Below are positions 21,971 through 31,299 of a stretch of 64,000 nt of DNA, piece after piece. The position numbers were made by a program, and so were the translations under genes. The stretch is taken from contig JABCPU010000041.1 of assembly GCA_016800925.1 (NCBI GenBank), forward strand, positions 1-64,000. Reading direction: 5' to 3'. Origin of the DNA: Suillus spraguei. Taxonomy: Eukaryota; Basidiomycota; Agaricomycetes; Boletales; Suillaceae. A model generated the notes under the pieces. The model was not told the DNA's origin, made no database searches, and worked only from the letters and a program-made list of their open reading frames with translations. Position 1 is the stretch's first letter, and every line of letters starts with the position of its first letter.

Positions 21971-24094
21971 CAATCAATGTCATCAAGGACCCCTTTTGCA
22001 CATGTCTTCCCGTGTTCCTTCAGTAAATACTGCTCAACCCATGTGACCAGATGGTCTTTGAAGGCGCTTTTGATGATCTGATGCAAAATGTCCGGTGACA
22101 GGAGTTCATGAATATCAGCACAAGGAAAATCATTTGTGAAAGGCTGAAAAGCATCAACAAGGAGAGAAAAATGAATGCTGAAGATACTTACCACTAAGTC
22201 AGCCATAATCCCCCATTCCTCCCAAAGCATTCCATAGTCAAACTCTTCGCAAAGAGCATCAGTAGTCTCTTGTCCATGCAGCCCGCCCTCAAGTCCGTCC
22301 AAGTTTTCAGAGAATGTGAAGCACCTGAGGCATTATTGTAAGCCCATCCCTGAGCCAAAAACGGTCAAAGACACTTACTTTGCACACCAATTATAAACAA
22401 CACAAGCAAGGGCAGATTGTTCAGGGTAATCAGCAATATACGGTCCTAGGCCATATATCACATGTCTAAAGTGCCCATCTCTGAAGCATGCGACCTCAGG
22501 AATAGACATTGAAGGCTTGAGGGACAACAATATCTTTGACAGCAAACTATGTAAAAGTTGCTTCTTGAATTTGTGGAAATGTGAGTCCTCGGCATTTTTT
22601 TTTTGCAGCTATAAGTTCTATATAATGAGTGTCAAACAGTATATTATAGAGAAAATATGCACTCTTTGGGATAGCCAAGAAACCGACAATGGCAACAGCA
22701 TTTCGGTGGGCACGACACACATTATTATGAACATTGCTGATTGAAGCATACAGTGGGTAGTAGTCATTTTGTCCAGTTGCTACTGACATGGTCGTTTTGT
22801 CGCTTCCAAGGATCACTGGGACGAAGGTTGCACCATGAGTGAGGGGTCTTTTGCAATCTCATCCTAAACAATAACACATGAGCTGAATAGAAGTGTTTGT
22901 AGTAGCAAACTTACCACTTGGTCCCATGCCCAATTACCTGACATCATGTTGCACCATTAGCACTTTGGATTGTCACCCTCTCCATTAAATTCCCGGTACG
23001 GTACATAGTCCATCTCATCTTTGAAATCTGGGTTGGCGAGCATGTTCTGGATGATGGTGTGTGGGTTGCGGAACCATGTAGTATACATTTTCTCCATCCA
23101 TGGTGCACTCTCCACATTTCTCGTATCATGGTTGTTAGTATTGTATTTCATTGAGAAACATTTCCATGGGACATCTCCAACTGGTGTGTTGTCGATAGTT
23201 GAATACAAATCACGGTGATCTGCAAATGGAGGGGTGTCATTGTGTTTGGCAAGTGTGCCACTCCACAAGTGCATGAGCTTGTCAATATTGCCTCCGGACA
23301 TTCGAACCTTCGAATATAGAAACTTAGCTGTTTCAAACTTGAGTTGATTACGATAAGGCATCCAGTTGTCGTTGTCCGGGGCTCGAGAGGTATAAGGAGG
23401 TGGAAGTAAATCTGGGTGAATAAAATCACCTGCTTCATCACATATATGACCTGTGGAAAAATTAGTGTCAATGCTACATGTCCTGAGTCAGGAACAGACT
23501 GTCTAGTTGAAGATGATAGTCATGGTGGGTGCCTCCAGATGTAGGCTGATAGTCCATTTCAACATCACCATCATATAGGGGAGCCTCCTCTTGCATTTCA
23601 TTCAGGGGAGCTTCCCTTTGTATCTCAAATGAGAAGTCATGGATTGCGTGCCTGTGCTGTGTGAGCCCAGATCTATTCTTGAAAGTGCAGGAGCAACCAG
23701 GATGTGGACATGGAATAAGGTTAATGTTAAATGTTTTGCACTTGGAATGGCAGAAGGTCTGAGCATTCATAGAGCGCATGGCTGGCACATCTGGGGCTTG
23801 AGACATTGTGTGGGCTAGTAGTGATGTTGAGCTGGAAGGCCTTGAAACAAATTTTTCCTGAGCGGATGAAGTTGGCAGCAAAGTACATAATAGCTCACGA
23901 ATCACCGCCCACAAAGTATTGAACACTCTACAACAAATTTCATTTGTCTTGTCTTGTCTTGTCTTTGAAACTTGCTCTACAGTGTTTGCTGCTTGTCTTG
24001 TGCTCTTCTTTTCTAATATGGTTTCGACATGTCCATCAAACACTGCAAAAAGACCTGCACAGGTAGTATTAGACACCAAGCAAAAATAATGCAC

Positions 24095-24294
24095 TCCAGC
24101 TCAGGTCAAAGCAGACAATGCTTGCATCCAGCAAGAGAACCAAGAGAAGGAAGAGAAGACCCAGAAGGGCATTGAATGAGTTGCCGCTGCACAGGAAAAG
24201 CTTGCTCTTCAGCAGAACAACACCTTGGCTCCAAAGAAACCACATGCTCGTCCCATTCCACGCGGTGGAAAGGCAACTCCGGCAAGTGCCCCAT
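24095..24294 (+). other. Fragment of an unidentified coding sequence
   Basis: Plus-strand frames encode a glutamine/glutamate/lysine-rich helix (QQENQEKEEKTQKG), then after a shift APKKPHARPIPRGGKATP. The fragment ends at CCCAT where the C1 element starts. It resembles low-complexity tails of fungal transposase-related proteins, but no family can be assigned. Confidence 0.35.
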
Positions 24295-25162
24295 TGTAAC
24301 GAACATATTGGTGCTGGGCTTAAAACCCTATCTTTTGACACTCATCTCATGTCTATAGGAGTTACCACTTGTCCATGGCCATCTTACCCCTTTAGCATTG
24401 CCGGTGGCATCCCATGCTTACCGCACACCGTACTGACTGCTGCACCTCGTTTCACATACCAATGTCCTTCCATGTCCTTGCCACGTCCACATAGCTCCAT
24501 TTGGTGCGTCATTTGTTTTATGTTCGTTATCACTGATTCCATGGCAAGTCTTATTACATGTTGCCTTGTGCTGCAGCGCCTTGCACTATGTTTACATATG
24601 GCGGTTACTACACTCAAGCGCTACTGATCTCGCCTAGAGTATTCCGAGTACATACAATTTAGGATATAAGCACCGCATACCCTGCATGATACAGTACCTG
24701 ATTTACCCCATTGCATGTACTATAGGTCAGGATTATTGTCTAGCTCTGGATCTACCCATTGTAGACTTAGTCTATAAAGTTCCTTATCACTCATTAATCA
24801 ATCACGCTCATTCTCCATTACCGCTGGACTTTTGATTTCTATTTTGACTGAACTTCTCATGCACCACTACTTTACCGCTGAAAGTATTGCAGACTTCTTT
24901 ACTGTTTCTTTGCACCACTTGCAACCTTACTGCTACTGCTGATATCACCGCTCGTCACCACTACACTACACTAGCATCATGCTACCTCTGACAGCATTCT
25001 TGCACCACAGGTTGGGCATTATTGAACTATACTAACTTAGCATTCCCTTTAGGGTCAAACGTTCTTGCCTTCGCAAGTGAAGCAGACTAGGTAGAGTGCA
25101 AGACTTGCATACTAGCTTAGGCTGTGGTTTATCTACAGCCCAGGCTAGATTGTATCTTTACA
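24295..25162 (+). repeat. C1 5' LTR
   Basis: 868 bp, TGTAACGAACATATTGG to GATTGTATCTTTACA. The family C LTR is recognised by the hairpin-like CTTGCCTTCGCAAGTGAAGCAGACTAG block near the 3' end and by GATATAAGCACCGCATACC in the middle. Confidence 0.9.
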
Positions 25163-25183
25163 ATTGGAGCCCACCGTGAGGGA
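25163..25183 (+). promoter_or_regulatory. C1 primer-binding site
   Basis: ATTGGAGCCCACCGTGAGGG follows the LTR directly. C2 has the equivalent ACTGGAGCCCACTGTGAGGG. The position and conservation fit a tRNA primer-binding site; the tRNA was not identified. Confidence 0.65.
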
Positions 25184-25290
25184 ACCTTTTGGTATAGTTT
25201 CAATTTTGCTTAACACTGCTTACCGCTTTTTTGCACGTTACGCAGTTTTTACCGCACGTTCCCACGCTGTATTCACGCGCTACGGACAGT

Positions 25291-25947
25291 ATGGCAGGCG
25301 CATTTTTTATGCCTGTGGCTACCTCAGATGCAGCTCTGCACTTTGGCAGCAACAGTAGTGAATTACTGACCTTTTTTGCTACTGTAGATCAACTTTCAGA
25401 CAAAGCTGGAATTACTGACACAGCTTGCATCAAGTTTTCTGTCAGATACGCTGACTCACACGACGCTGATTTATGGAGAGACTTACTGGAATACGATGGT
25501 GATAACTTTGAGGATTTCGCTAACACAGTTTTATTGTTTTACCCAGAATGTTGCTCAGGCACCTTTACATGTGCTAGTACTGTTGAAGTGGCCACTCCAC
25601 TGGCAGAACCCTATGAGGGTGATGCTATTGAGAGGCCAGACGCACCACAACAACTGGCGGTTAAGGATATTTCACCTGTGGCAAGTACTGATATTGTTTT
25701 AGCCCCTATTGTGCTACCTTTCGATGAAATTGCACCTTTGGCAGTTGATAACGGCCTCAAATCACTCACGGTTTTCGACGGCACAGTTGGCTCACACACA
25801 GCGGCGCATATTGACCCCTACCGGCGGTCATCTGACCAAATTTTGTTCTTGGAGAATCCATGTAATACTGACAATACTGCATTTTGCACCCTTTGCAGTA
25901 ATTGCTCTTTGGCTGATTGCCTATGTGCTGTACCTGACACGCTGTAG
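25291..25947 (+). CDS. Family C Gag-like protein
   Basis: 218 residues from the ATG at 25291 (MAGAFFMPVATS). The first 100 residues follow the capsid-like pattern of basidiomycete retroelement Gag: FGSNSSELLTFFATVDQLSDKAG, then KFSVRYADSHDADLWRDL, and DGDNFEDFANTVLLFYPEC. The middle is low in charge (P, A, V-rich). The end has a cysteine group (FCTLCSNCSLADCLC) but no CCHC knuckle. No protease or RT follows. The same protein is encoded in pieces at 37337 and, on the minus strand, at 26498. Confidence 0.7.
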   Translation: MAGAFFMPVATSDAALHFGSNSSELLTFFATVDQLSDKAGITDTACIKFSVRYADSHDADLWRDLLEYDGDNFEDFANTVLLFYPECCSGTFTCASTVEVATPLAEPYEGDAIERPDAPQQLAVKDISPVASTDIVLAPIVLPFDEIAPLAVDNGLKSLTVFDGTVGSHTAAHIDPYRRSSDQILFLENPCNTDNTAFCTLCSNCSLADCLCAVPDTL

Positions 25948-26273
25948 CGAACAAAGTCATGCTGACCATGAAAGTGCTGTTTTACACAAGTGTCTTGTTA
26001 CTGTCTACAGCGGCTACCAAGAAAACCCCTATAGTGAGCATTACCCCTTTTCGCTTTGCCAGTACCGTTTTTGCTCCGTGGATCCTTGCCCCTTACCAAA
26101 TCTCACTACCGATGTCCTCCTGTCCATTCCATTTCCATCTAAGATCCATTGGTGCGTAGCATATTTGTTTCCGCCATTACTAAAGCTATGGCAAGACTTA
26201 CCTTACCTTCCGTGACACTGCTTGCTTGCTGCGTGCCTCTTAGCTAAATATCTCTATCTCGCTACTGTTCTCA

Positions 26274-26498
26274 CTATGTATTCCGGCCGTTCATGGCCCA
26301 TACTTCTGCTTTGTCAGGATCTGTGTAGCATATTGCCGCCTTGATGTTTGCTTTATCAGCGATGCTGGCCAAGTCTGCCAGCTCGTCTACAGTAGCAAGG
26401 AACATTAGCAATTCTCTTCGGTTACCATCGAAGTACGGTGCTGCTGCCGTGCGGTGCAGTGGCATGCAAAATCTGTCAGACATACTTATCAGTAGCAT
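26274..26498 (-). pseudogene. N-terminal fragment of C2 Gag
   Basis: Reads APYFDGNRRELLMFLATVDELADLA then ICYTDPDKAEVWA, the same capsid-like pattern as the C1 Gag at 25291. After W-A it runs into unrelated sequence, so the C2 copy is truncated at about 26296. Confidence 0.7.
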
Positions 26499-27540
26499 AG
26501 TGGTGCAGTAATAACTGCGGTGACAAGCATGCGGTAAGCGATTAAGACAAGAACAAAACTATACAAAAGGACCCCCTCACAGTGGGCTCCAGTTGTAAAG
26601 ATACAACTTAACCTAGGCTGTAGATAAACTACCTCCTAAGTTAGTATGTGAGTCTTGCGCTCCGTTTAGTCTGCTTCACTTGTGGAACAAGAGTGTTCGA
26701 CCCTAAAGGGGGATGCCTATTAGTATGGTCAAGTTCAAGTCAAACCAATGTGCAAATGTAGTGTCGTAGTCAGCGGTAAGTTGCTGCGGTCAGTGGTGAT
26801 GCGCCGGAACTAGCATCATATGTAGCGGTGCTACTGTGGTTGAGATAAAGCCAGTAACAGTTGCATTGAGCGAGCAATGATATCTGCGGTAGCAGTAAGG
26901 TTGCAAGCAGTGCAGAGAAACAGTAAAGAAGCACGGTACTTTCAGTGGTAAAGCAGCGGTGCATGAGAAGTTCAGTTAAAATAACAATCAGAAGTCCAGT
27001 GGTATGCCAGCGGTAATGGAGAATGAGCGTGATTGATTAACAAGTGATAAGGAACTTTATAGACTAAGTCTACAACTGGGTAGATCCAGAGCTAGACAAT
27101 AATCCTGACCTATAGTACGTGCAATGGGGTAAAATCAGGTACCGTATCATGCGGGGTATGCGGTGCTTATATCCTAAATTGTATGTACTCGGAATACTCT
27201 AGGCGAGATCAGTAGCGCTTGAGTGTAGTAACCGCCATATGTAAACATAGTGCAAGGCGCTGCAGCACAAGGCAACATGTAATAAGACTTGCCATGGAAT
27301 CAGTGATAACGAACATAAAACAAATGACGCACCAAATGGAGCTATGTGGACGTGGCAAGGACATGGAAGGACATTGGTACGTGAAACGAGGTGCAGCAGT
27401 CGGTACAGTGTGCGGTAAGCGTGGGATGCTGCCGGTAATGCTAAAGGGTAAGACGGCCATGGACAAGTGGTAACTCCTATAGATGTGAGACGAGTGTCAA
27501 AAGATAGGGTTTTAAGCCCAGCACCAATATGTTCGTTACA
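26296..27540 (-). mobile_element. C2: truncated family C copy, inverted inside C1
   Basis: LTR 26594-27540 (947 bp, minus orientation), followed leftward by the primer-binding-like sequence and the start of gag, then cut at about 26296. It separates the gag part of C1 from the rest of the C1 interior. Confidence 0.75.
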
Positions 27541-28475
27541 GTGGCATATTATTTACAAGACTGAAGTGCCAGCATCATCCTTACGATAGCGAGTTCACCT
27601 TCTAATGCATGAAGCGGCACCATGCACCTTGTTATAGAGACTATGGCAACTATGGGAGCGCCTTAGCGCATAGTAAGAGTAGAAGACAACAGAAGACCGA
27701 AGAAGCCAAGTTGGACGGTAGTTCGCACAGATCATAGCACATTTTTCATGTTTTCTTGCTGTTTTTCTTACTGTTTTCTTTACCGTAGCCTTCTTACCTA
27801 GGACGGCTGGTGAAGACTTGGATTGGACATGGATTGGATCGCTTATGGCCCGCTGATGCATGCTTACCATTGGAGTAGAGTTGCAAAGTTACCCTGGACT
27901 TGGATTTCCTTGCATTATGTGTTTTTTAGCGAAAGCCCCTATCACCACTAGTTTACCGCCAGCTCACGCTACTTTCCCGCGAAGCGCACACAGTCACGGC
28001 ATCGCTAGCTATGTTCTCACACCACTGGCATACCGCACTTTTCACCGCTGCGACTGATAGACCACCAGTTATCATTCTCGCTACCTCGCAGAGCACATTG
28101 CCACTGTCGCTAAACCACCGCTACTTTCCCATGCCTATCGCTGACATTACTCAGTCTGCTCGCAGTACCAGCACCCAGCGGCTACCGCTCGCTAGTTCCC
28201 ATGGTCCAGTAATCTCGCTAGAAAGTTGTCTCTGCATGACACAAGGATTTCCACCACTGCAGCTATCTCATTGCCATTGTCGCTGTACCATTGCTACTTT
28301 CCCATGCCCCGCTGACACCGCACTGTATGCTCACATCACCAGCACCCAGCAGTAACTGCTCCCTAAGTTCCCGCGCTTCGGTAACTCTGGCAAACTTGCC
28401 TATGTCATCATCAGCACCTGCCCCACCATACCATTGTTCCTTAGCATTTCACCATCTTACCGTGACCACTACTGC
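27541..28475 (+). mobile_element. Interior 3' part of C1, non-coding
   Basis: Matches 39000-39680 of C3 (GGACATGGATTGGAT, CCGCTGATG, TGGAGTAGAGTTGC, then TACCGC/CTTTCCCA words). The ORFs found here are short and follow the low-complexity words. Confidence 0.6.
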
Positions 28476-29404
28476 TGTAACGAACATATTGGCGCTGGGC
28501 TTAAATCCCCATCTTTTGACACTCATCTCACGTCTACAGGAGTTACCACTTGTCCATGGCTGTCTTACCCCTTTAGCAGTACCAGCGGCATCCCACGCTT
28601 ACTGCACACCATACCGACTGCCACACCTCGTTCCACGTACCAATGTCCTTCCATGTCCTTGCCACATCTGCATAGCTCCATTTGGTGCATTGTTTGTTTT
28701 ATGTTCATTATCACTGATTCCATGGCAAGCCTGATTACATGTTGCCTTGTGCCGCAGCGCCTTGTGCTATGGTTACTTACGGCGGTTACTGCACTCCAGT
28801 GCTACTGATCTCGCCTAGAGTATTCCAAGTACATCCAATTTAGGATATAAGCACCACGTACCCCGCACAATACAGTACCTGATTTTACACCATTGCACGT
28901 ACTATAGGTCAGGATTATTGTCTAGCTCTGGATCTACGCAGTAGTGGACATAGTCTTTAAAGTTTCCTTATCGCTTGTTAATCTATCATGCTCATTCTCC
29001 ATTACCGCTGGACTTTTGACAGTTAATTTGACAGAACTTCTCATGCACCACGGCTTTCTTTACTGTTTCCTTGCACCGCTCGCAACCTTACCACTACCAC
29101 TGATACCATCGCTCGACATTGCTTGCTCGACACAACTGTTACTGATCATATCCCGACCACGGTAGCACCGCTACGCACGATGCTAGTTCCGGCAGTATCA
29201 TCGCTGACCACGGCAACTTACCGCTGACCTCGACACTTGTTTCACACATAAGTTAGACTCGAACTTGACCATACTAATAGGCATCCCCCTTTAGGGTCGA
29301 ACACTCTTGTTCTCACAAGTGAAGCAGACTAGACAGAGCACAAGACTCACATACTAGTTTAAGCAGTGGTTTATCTACAGCCCAGGCTAGGTTGTATCTT
29401 TACA
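28476..29404 (+). repeat. C1 3' LTR
   Basis: 929 bp from TGTAACGAACATATTGG to GGTTGTATCTTTACA. It is similar to the 5' LTR with several small insertions and deletions. Confidence 0.85.
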
Positions 29405-29406
29405 AT

Positions 29407-30176
29407 ATGCCCAGCAGCGCTAAGGCCACCCAATGGTGCCCAGTGCACATCAAGACATCAAGACATCAAGCATACCACCCAAAGAGTCCCAGCAGCAGCT
29501 TCATCAACACAGCCATAGCCAGCATGCCACCCAATGAGTCAAGCACGCCAACTCTAACTCAAACCAACCAGACCAACTGCAAGACAACCACAAGCAAACC
29601 TCTTCTATCCATAAGCAAGCCAATTGAAGATCATGTGATGGGATTAGGAGTTAAAGTGGATGTCAACAGCCTCAACACCACAAAGAAAACGCTCGCCACG
29701 CATGGACTCAACTTACCCATGGCCGGAAAAAAACTACTGGCTATCTTGGTAGCACTATTCAAATTCAGTGCAGCGGCCAACCTCGGTGCAACACATACAG
29801 ACATAATCAGAGCTTTTGCCATTGTCATCCACAAAATACAAAAGATATCGACACAGAGTACATTGTCGACAAAGTCAAAGCACTGATGGGAGGACCGGTA
29901 GCAACCCTGGATGAGAAAGTCGATATGCTAGAGGACATCCTGGTGAAATACAAAAGGGAAATGGAAAGAACAATCACAGAGGTGCACGAACACATTCAAT
30001 TATCAACAGAAGAACTCATGAAGGTGGAAAAGAGTGCCAGTACCAACACTCTTCAGCATGCTCAGACGTCTAGCAATGAGTCAGGGTCTGATGGACCACG
30101 ATCTTATGCAGCAGCAAAGACTAACATCACTCCACCACTAATGAAAGCTTTAGCAAAAAGCAAGGCACAGTCTTGA
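29407..30176 (+). pseudogene. LINE ORF1 protein (frameshifted)
   Basis: First ATG at 29407 (MPSSAKATQW). The N-terminal 160 codons include PNESSTPTLTQTNQT and a hydrophobic middle. Near 29840 the frame shifts, and a predicted coiled coil follows (EKVDMLEDILVKYKREMERT), ending with SGSDGPRSYAAAK, a tail common to ORF1 proteins of Tad-like elements. No zinc knuckle is seen in what remains. ORF1 proteins bind element RNA. Confidence 0.55.
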
Positions 30177-30482
30177 CAAATCTTAATAGACAGAAGATCT
30201 CCCTTATTTGCCAACTCACTCAAGGATCTAACAGAGGAGCAGCTAGTAGCAAAGGCCACCATGTTGATCGAACGGATGACCAAAGACAATGAAGTCATTC
30301 CAAAGAACCTGACATTCCTGTCAGCATGAAGACTACCACACGGAGGAGTACTCTATGAAATCAAGGATGGTCGGACCACCATCTTGGCTCCCCCCATGAA
30401 CAGTATAACCTGGGCGGTGGATGGGACCTCAAGGATAACCAATGAATAGAGATGCCCATGCAAACCGTCCTGCTGATGACAG

Positions 30483-31000
30483 CCTAAAGATCTGGCAGTA
30501 GAACCTGTGCAAATCCCTCAATGCCTGGGAACACATGCTGAGAAACCTCAACCTGGAAGTGTATGATATAGCTTGCATCCAAGAACCATCTCTCAACCCT
30601 GTAAATCTCGCTAACACATATAACTTAAAACAGTTCTGGGACATAATTTATCCAATGGACCATCACTCCAGCGCAGGAAGATCACAAATGCTCATCCTAG
30701 TCAACAGAAGATTATCGAAGAACAAATGGCACATAGTAACAATAAAATTGCCCAATGTCATGGCAGTCAAAATCACAGGCCAATTTGGAAAAGTGCATAT
30801 ATACAACATATATAACCCATGCGAGAGCGACATGACACTGGACTTCCTCACAAGGCACATGGCCTCAGAGAACATTCACCAAAGATGTGCACAAAACATT
30901 GCTCAAGGTGACTAAAACGCAACAAACGAACATATTGTATGGTTAGGTGATTTCAACCGCCACCACCCCATGTGGGAAATGTCACATAATACACACCTAT
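30483..31000 (+). pseudogene. LINE ORF2 endonuclease, truncated
   Basis: APE-type endonuclease that nicks target DNA. Visible: the start of the fold (LCKSLNAWEHML), the catalytic Glu segment (YDIACIQEPSLNP), VHIYNIYNPC, and GDFNRHHPMWE. An in-frame stop after AQGD (near 30915) and the cut at 31000 inactivate it. Confidence 0.8.
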
Positions 31001-31134
31001 TGTCATATACCATACTTCTAATCCCAGATCCGACCATATCCGATTGATTCCATTTCCGTCTGGTCCACAGATCCTGTCCATACCACCCATCCGAATGTGC
31101 TCACTTCTCGCACCTTAACTCCCTTGTGTATATC
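31001..31134 (+). repeat. B2 5' LTR fragment
   Basis: TGTCATATACCATAC to CTTGTGTATATC, the first part of the B LTR, then a deletion junction into the gag zinc-knuckle region (ATGCACCAAATCC). Confidence 0.85.
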
Positions 31135-31218
31135 ATGCACCAAATCCACTTCGTGCACTGCCAAAGGCTGCGCTACCATGCTCACTCCAGAAATGGAACT
31201 GGAAGCCTCGGATGAGGC

Positions 31219-31267
31219 AAAAAATTAGTCCGTGACCCTCCTAACTCCATACGGGATGAGGGTCGCG
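31219..31267 (+). promoter_or_regulatory. Conserved -1 frameshift signal in B2
   Basis: AAAAAAT at 31219-31225, TAG directly after it, then CGTGACCCTC (31231-31240) pairing with GAGGGTCGCG (31258-31267). The one difference from B1 in the stem (C to T) still pairs as a G-T wobble. Confidence 0.75.
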
Positions 31268-31299
31268 TTGGCCAAACCCGTGCAACGGAACTACGACTC

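Larger units (their letters stand above)
18451..24094 (-). pseudogene. Plavaka-type DNA transposase gene, interrupted
   Basis: Minus-strand multi-exon gene. The first part has a C2H2 finger, CPHPGCSCTFKNRSG with QHRHAIH (about 23610-23700). Then come blocks I know from fungal Plavaka (KDZ-related) transposases: SGGNIDKLMHLW, DTPPFADHRDLY, DNTPVGDVPW and NMLANPDFKDEMDY (22957-23361), GSDKTTMSVATGQNDYYPLY (22750-22816), VIYGLGPYIADYPEQSALAC (about 22390-22450), and TDALCEEFDYGMLWEEWG with LSPDILHQIIK (22050-22270). After the LTR insertion it resumes with FSQWTGDDSKALMKVYLP (about 19740-19790), then HIKAVKEPWRRSSKFNALGQ (about 19350-19480). Short GT-AG introns separate the exons. The A LTR at 19916-21970 sits just after DDID. 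Stop codons and the cut at 18450, where B1 ends, show that the gene is dead. Confidence 0.85.
24295..29404 (+). mobile_element. C1: gag-only LTR retrotransposon with an inverted C insert
   Basis: 5' LTR 24295-25162, primer-binding-like TTGGAGCCCACCGTGAGG, a Gag-like ORF, then non-coding interior, and 3' LTR 28476-29404. The interior is interrupted by a minus-strand C fragment (about 26296-27540). No RT, integrase or protease motif is visible anywhere between the LTRs, nor in the C3 copy. The outer flanks (CCCAT, ATATG) do not match. I infer a non-autonomous element mobilised by another element's Pol. Confidence 0.7.
29405..31000 (+). mobile_element. 5' part of a Tad-like LINE
   Basis: Contains ORF1 and the start of ORF2 (endonuclease) of a non-LTR retrotransposon. 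It starts directly at the end of C1 and stops at 31001, where B2 begins. The last residues (FNRHHPMWEMSHNTHL) align with the first residues of the LINE at the right window edge (WEPQHNTHLFTAANLN), so both belong to one family or close relatives. Confidence 0.75.
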
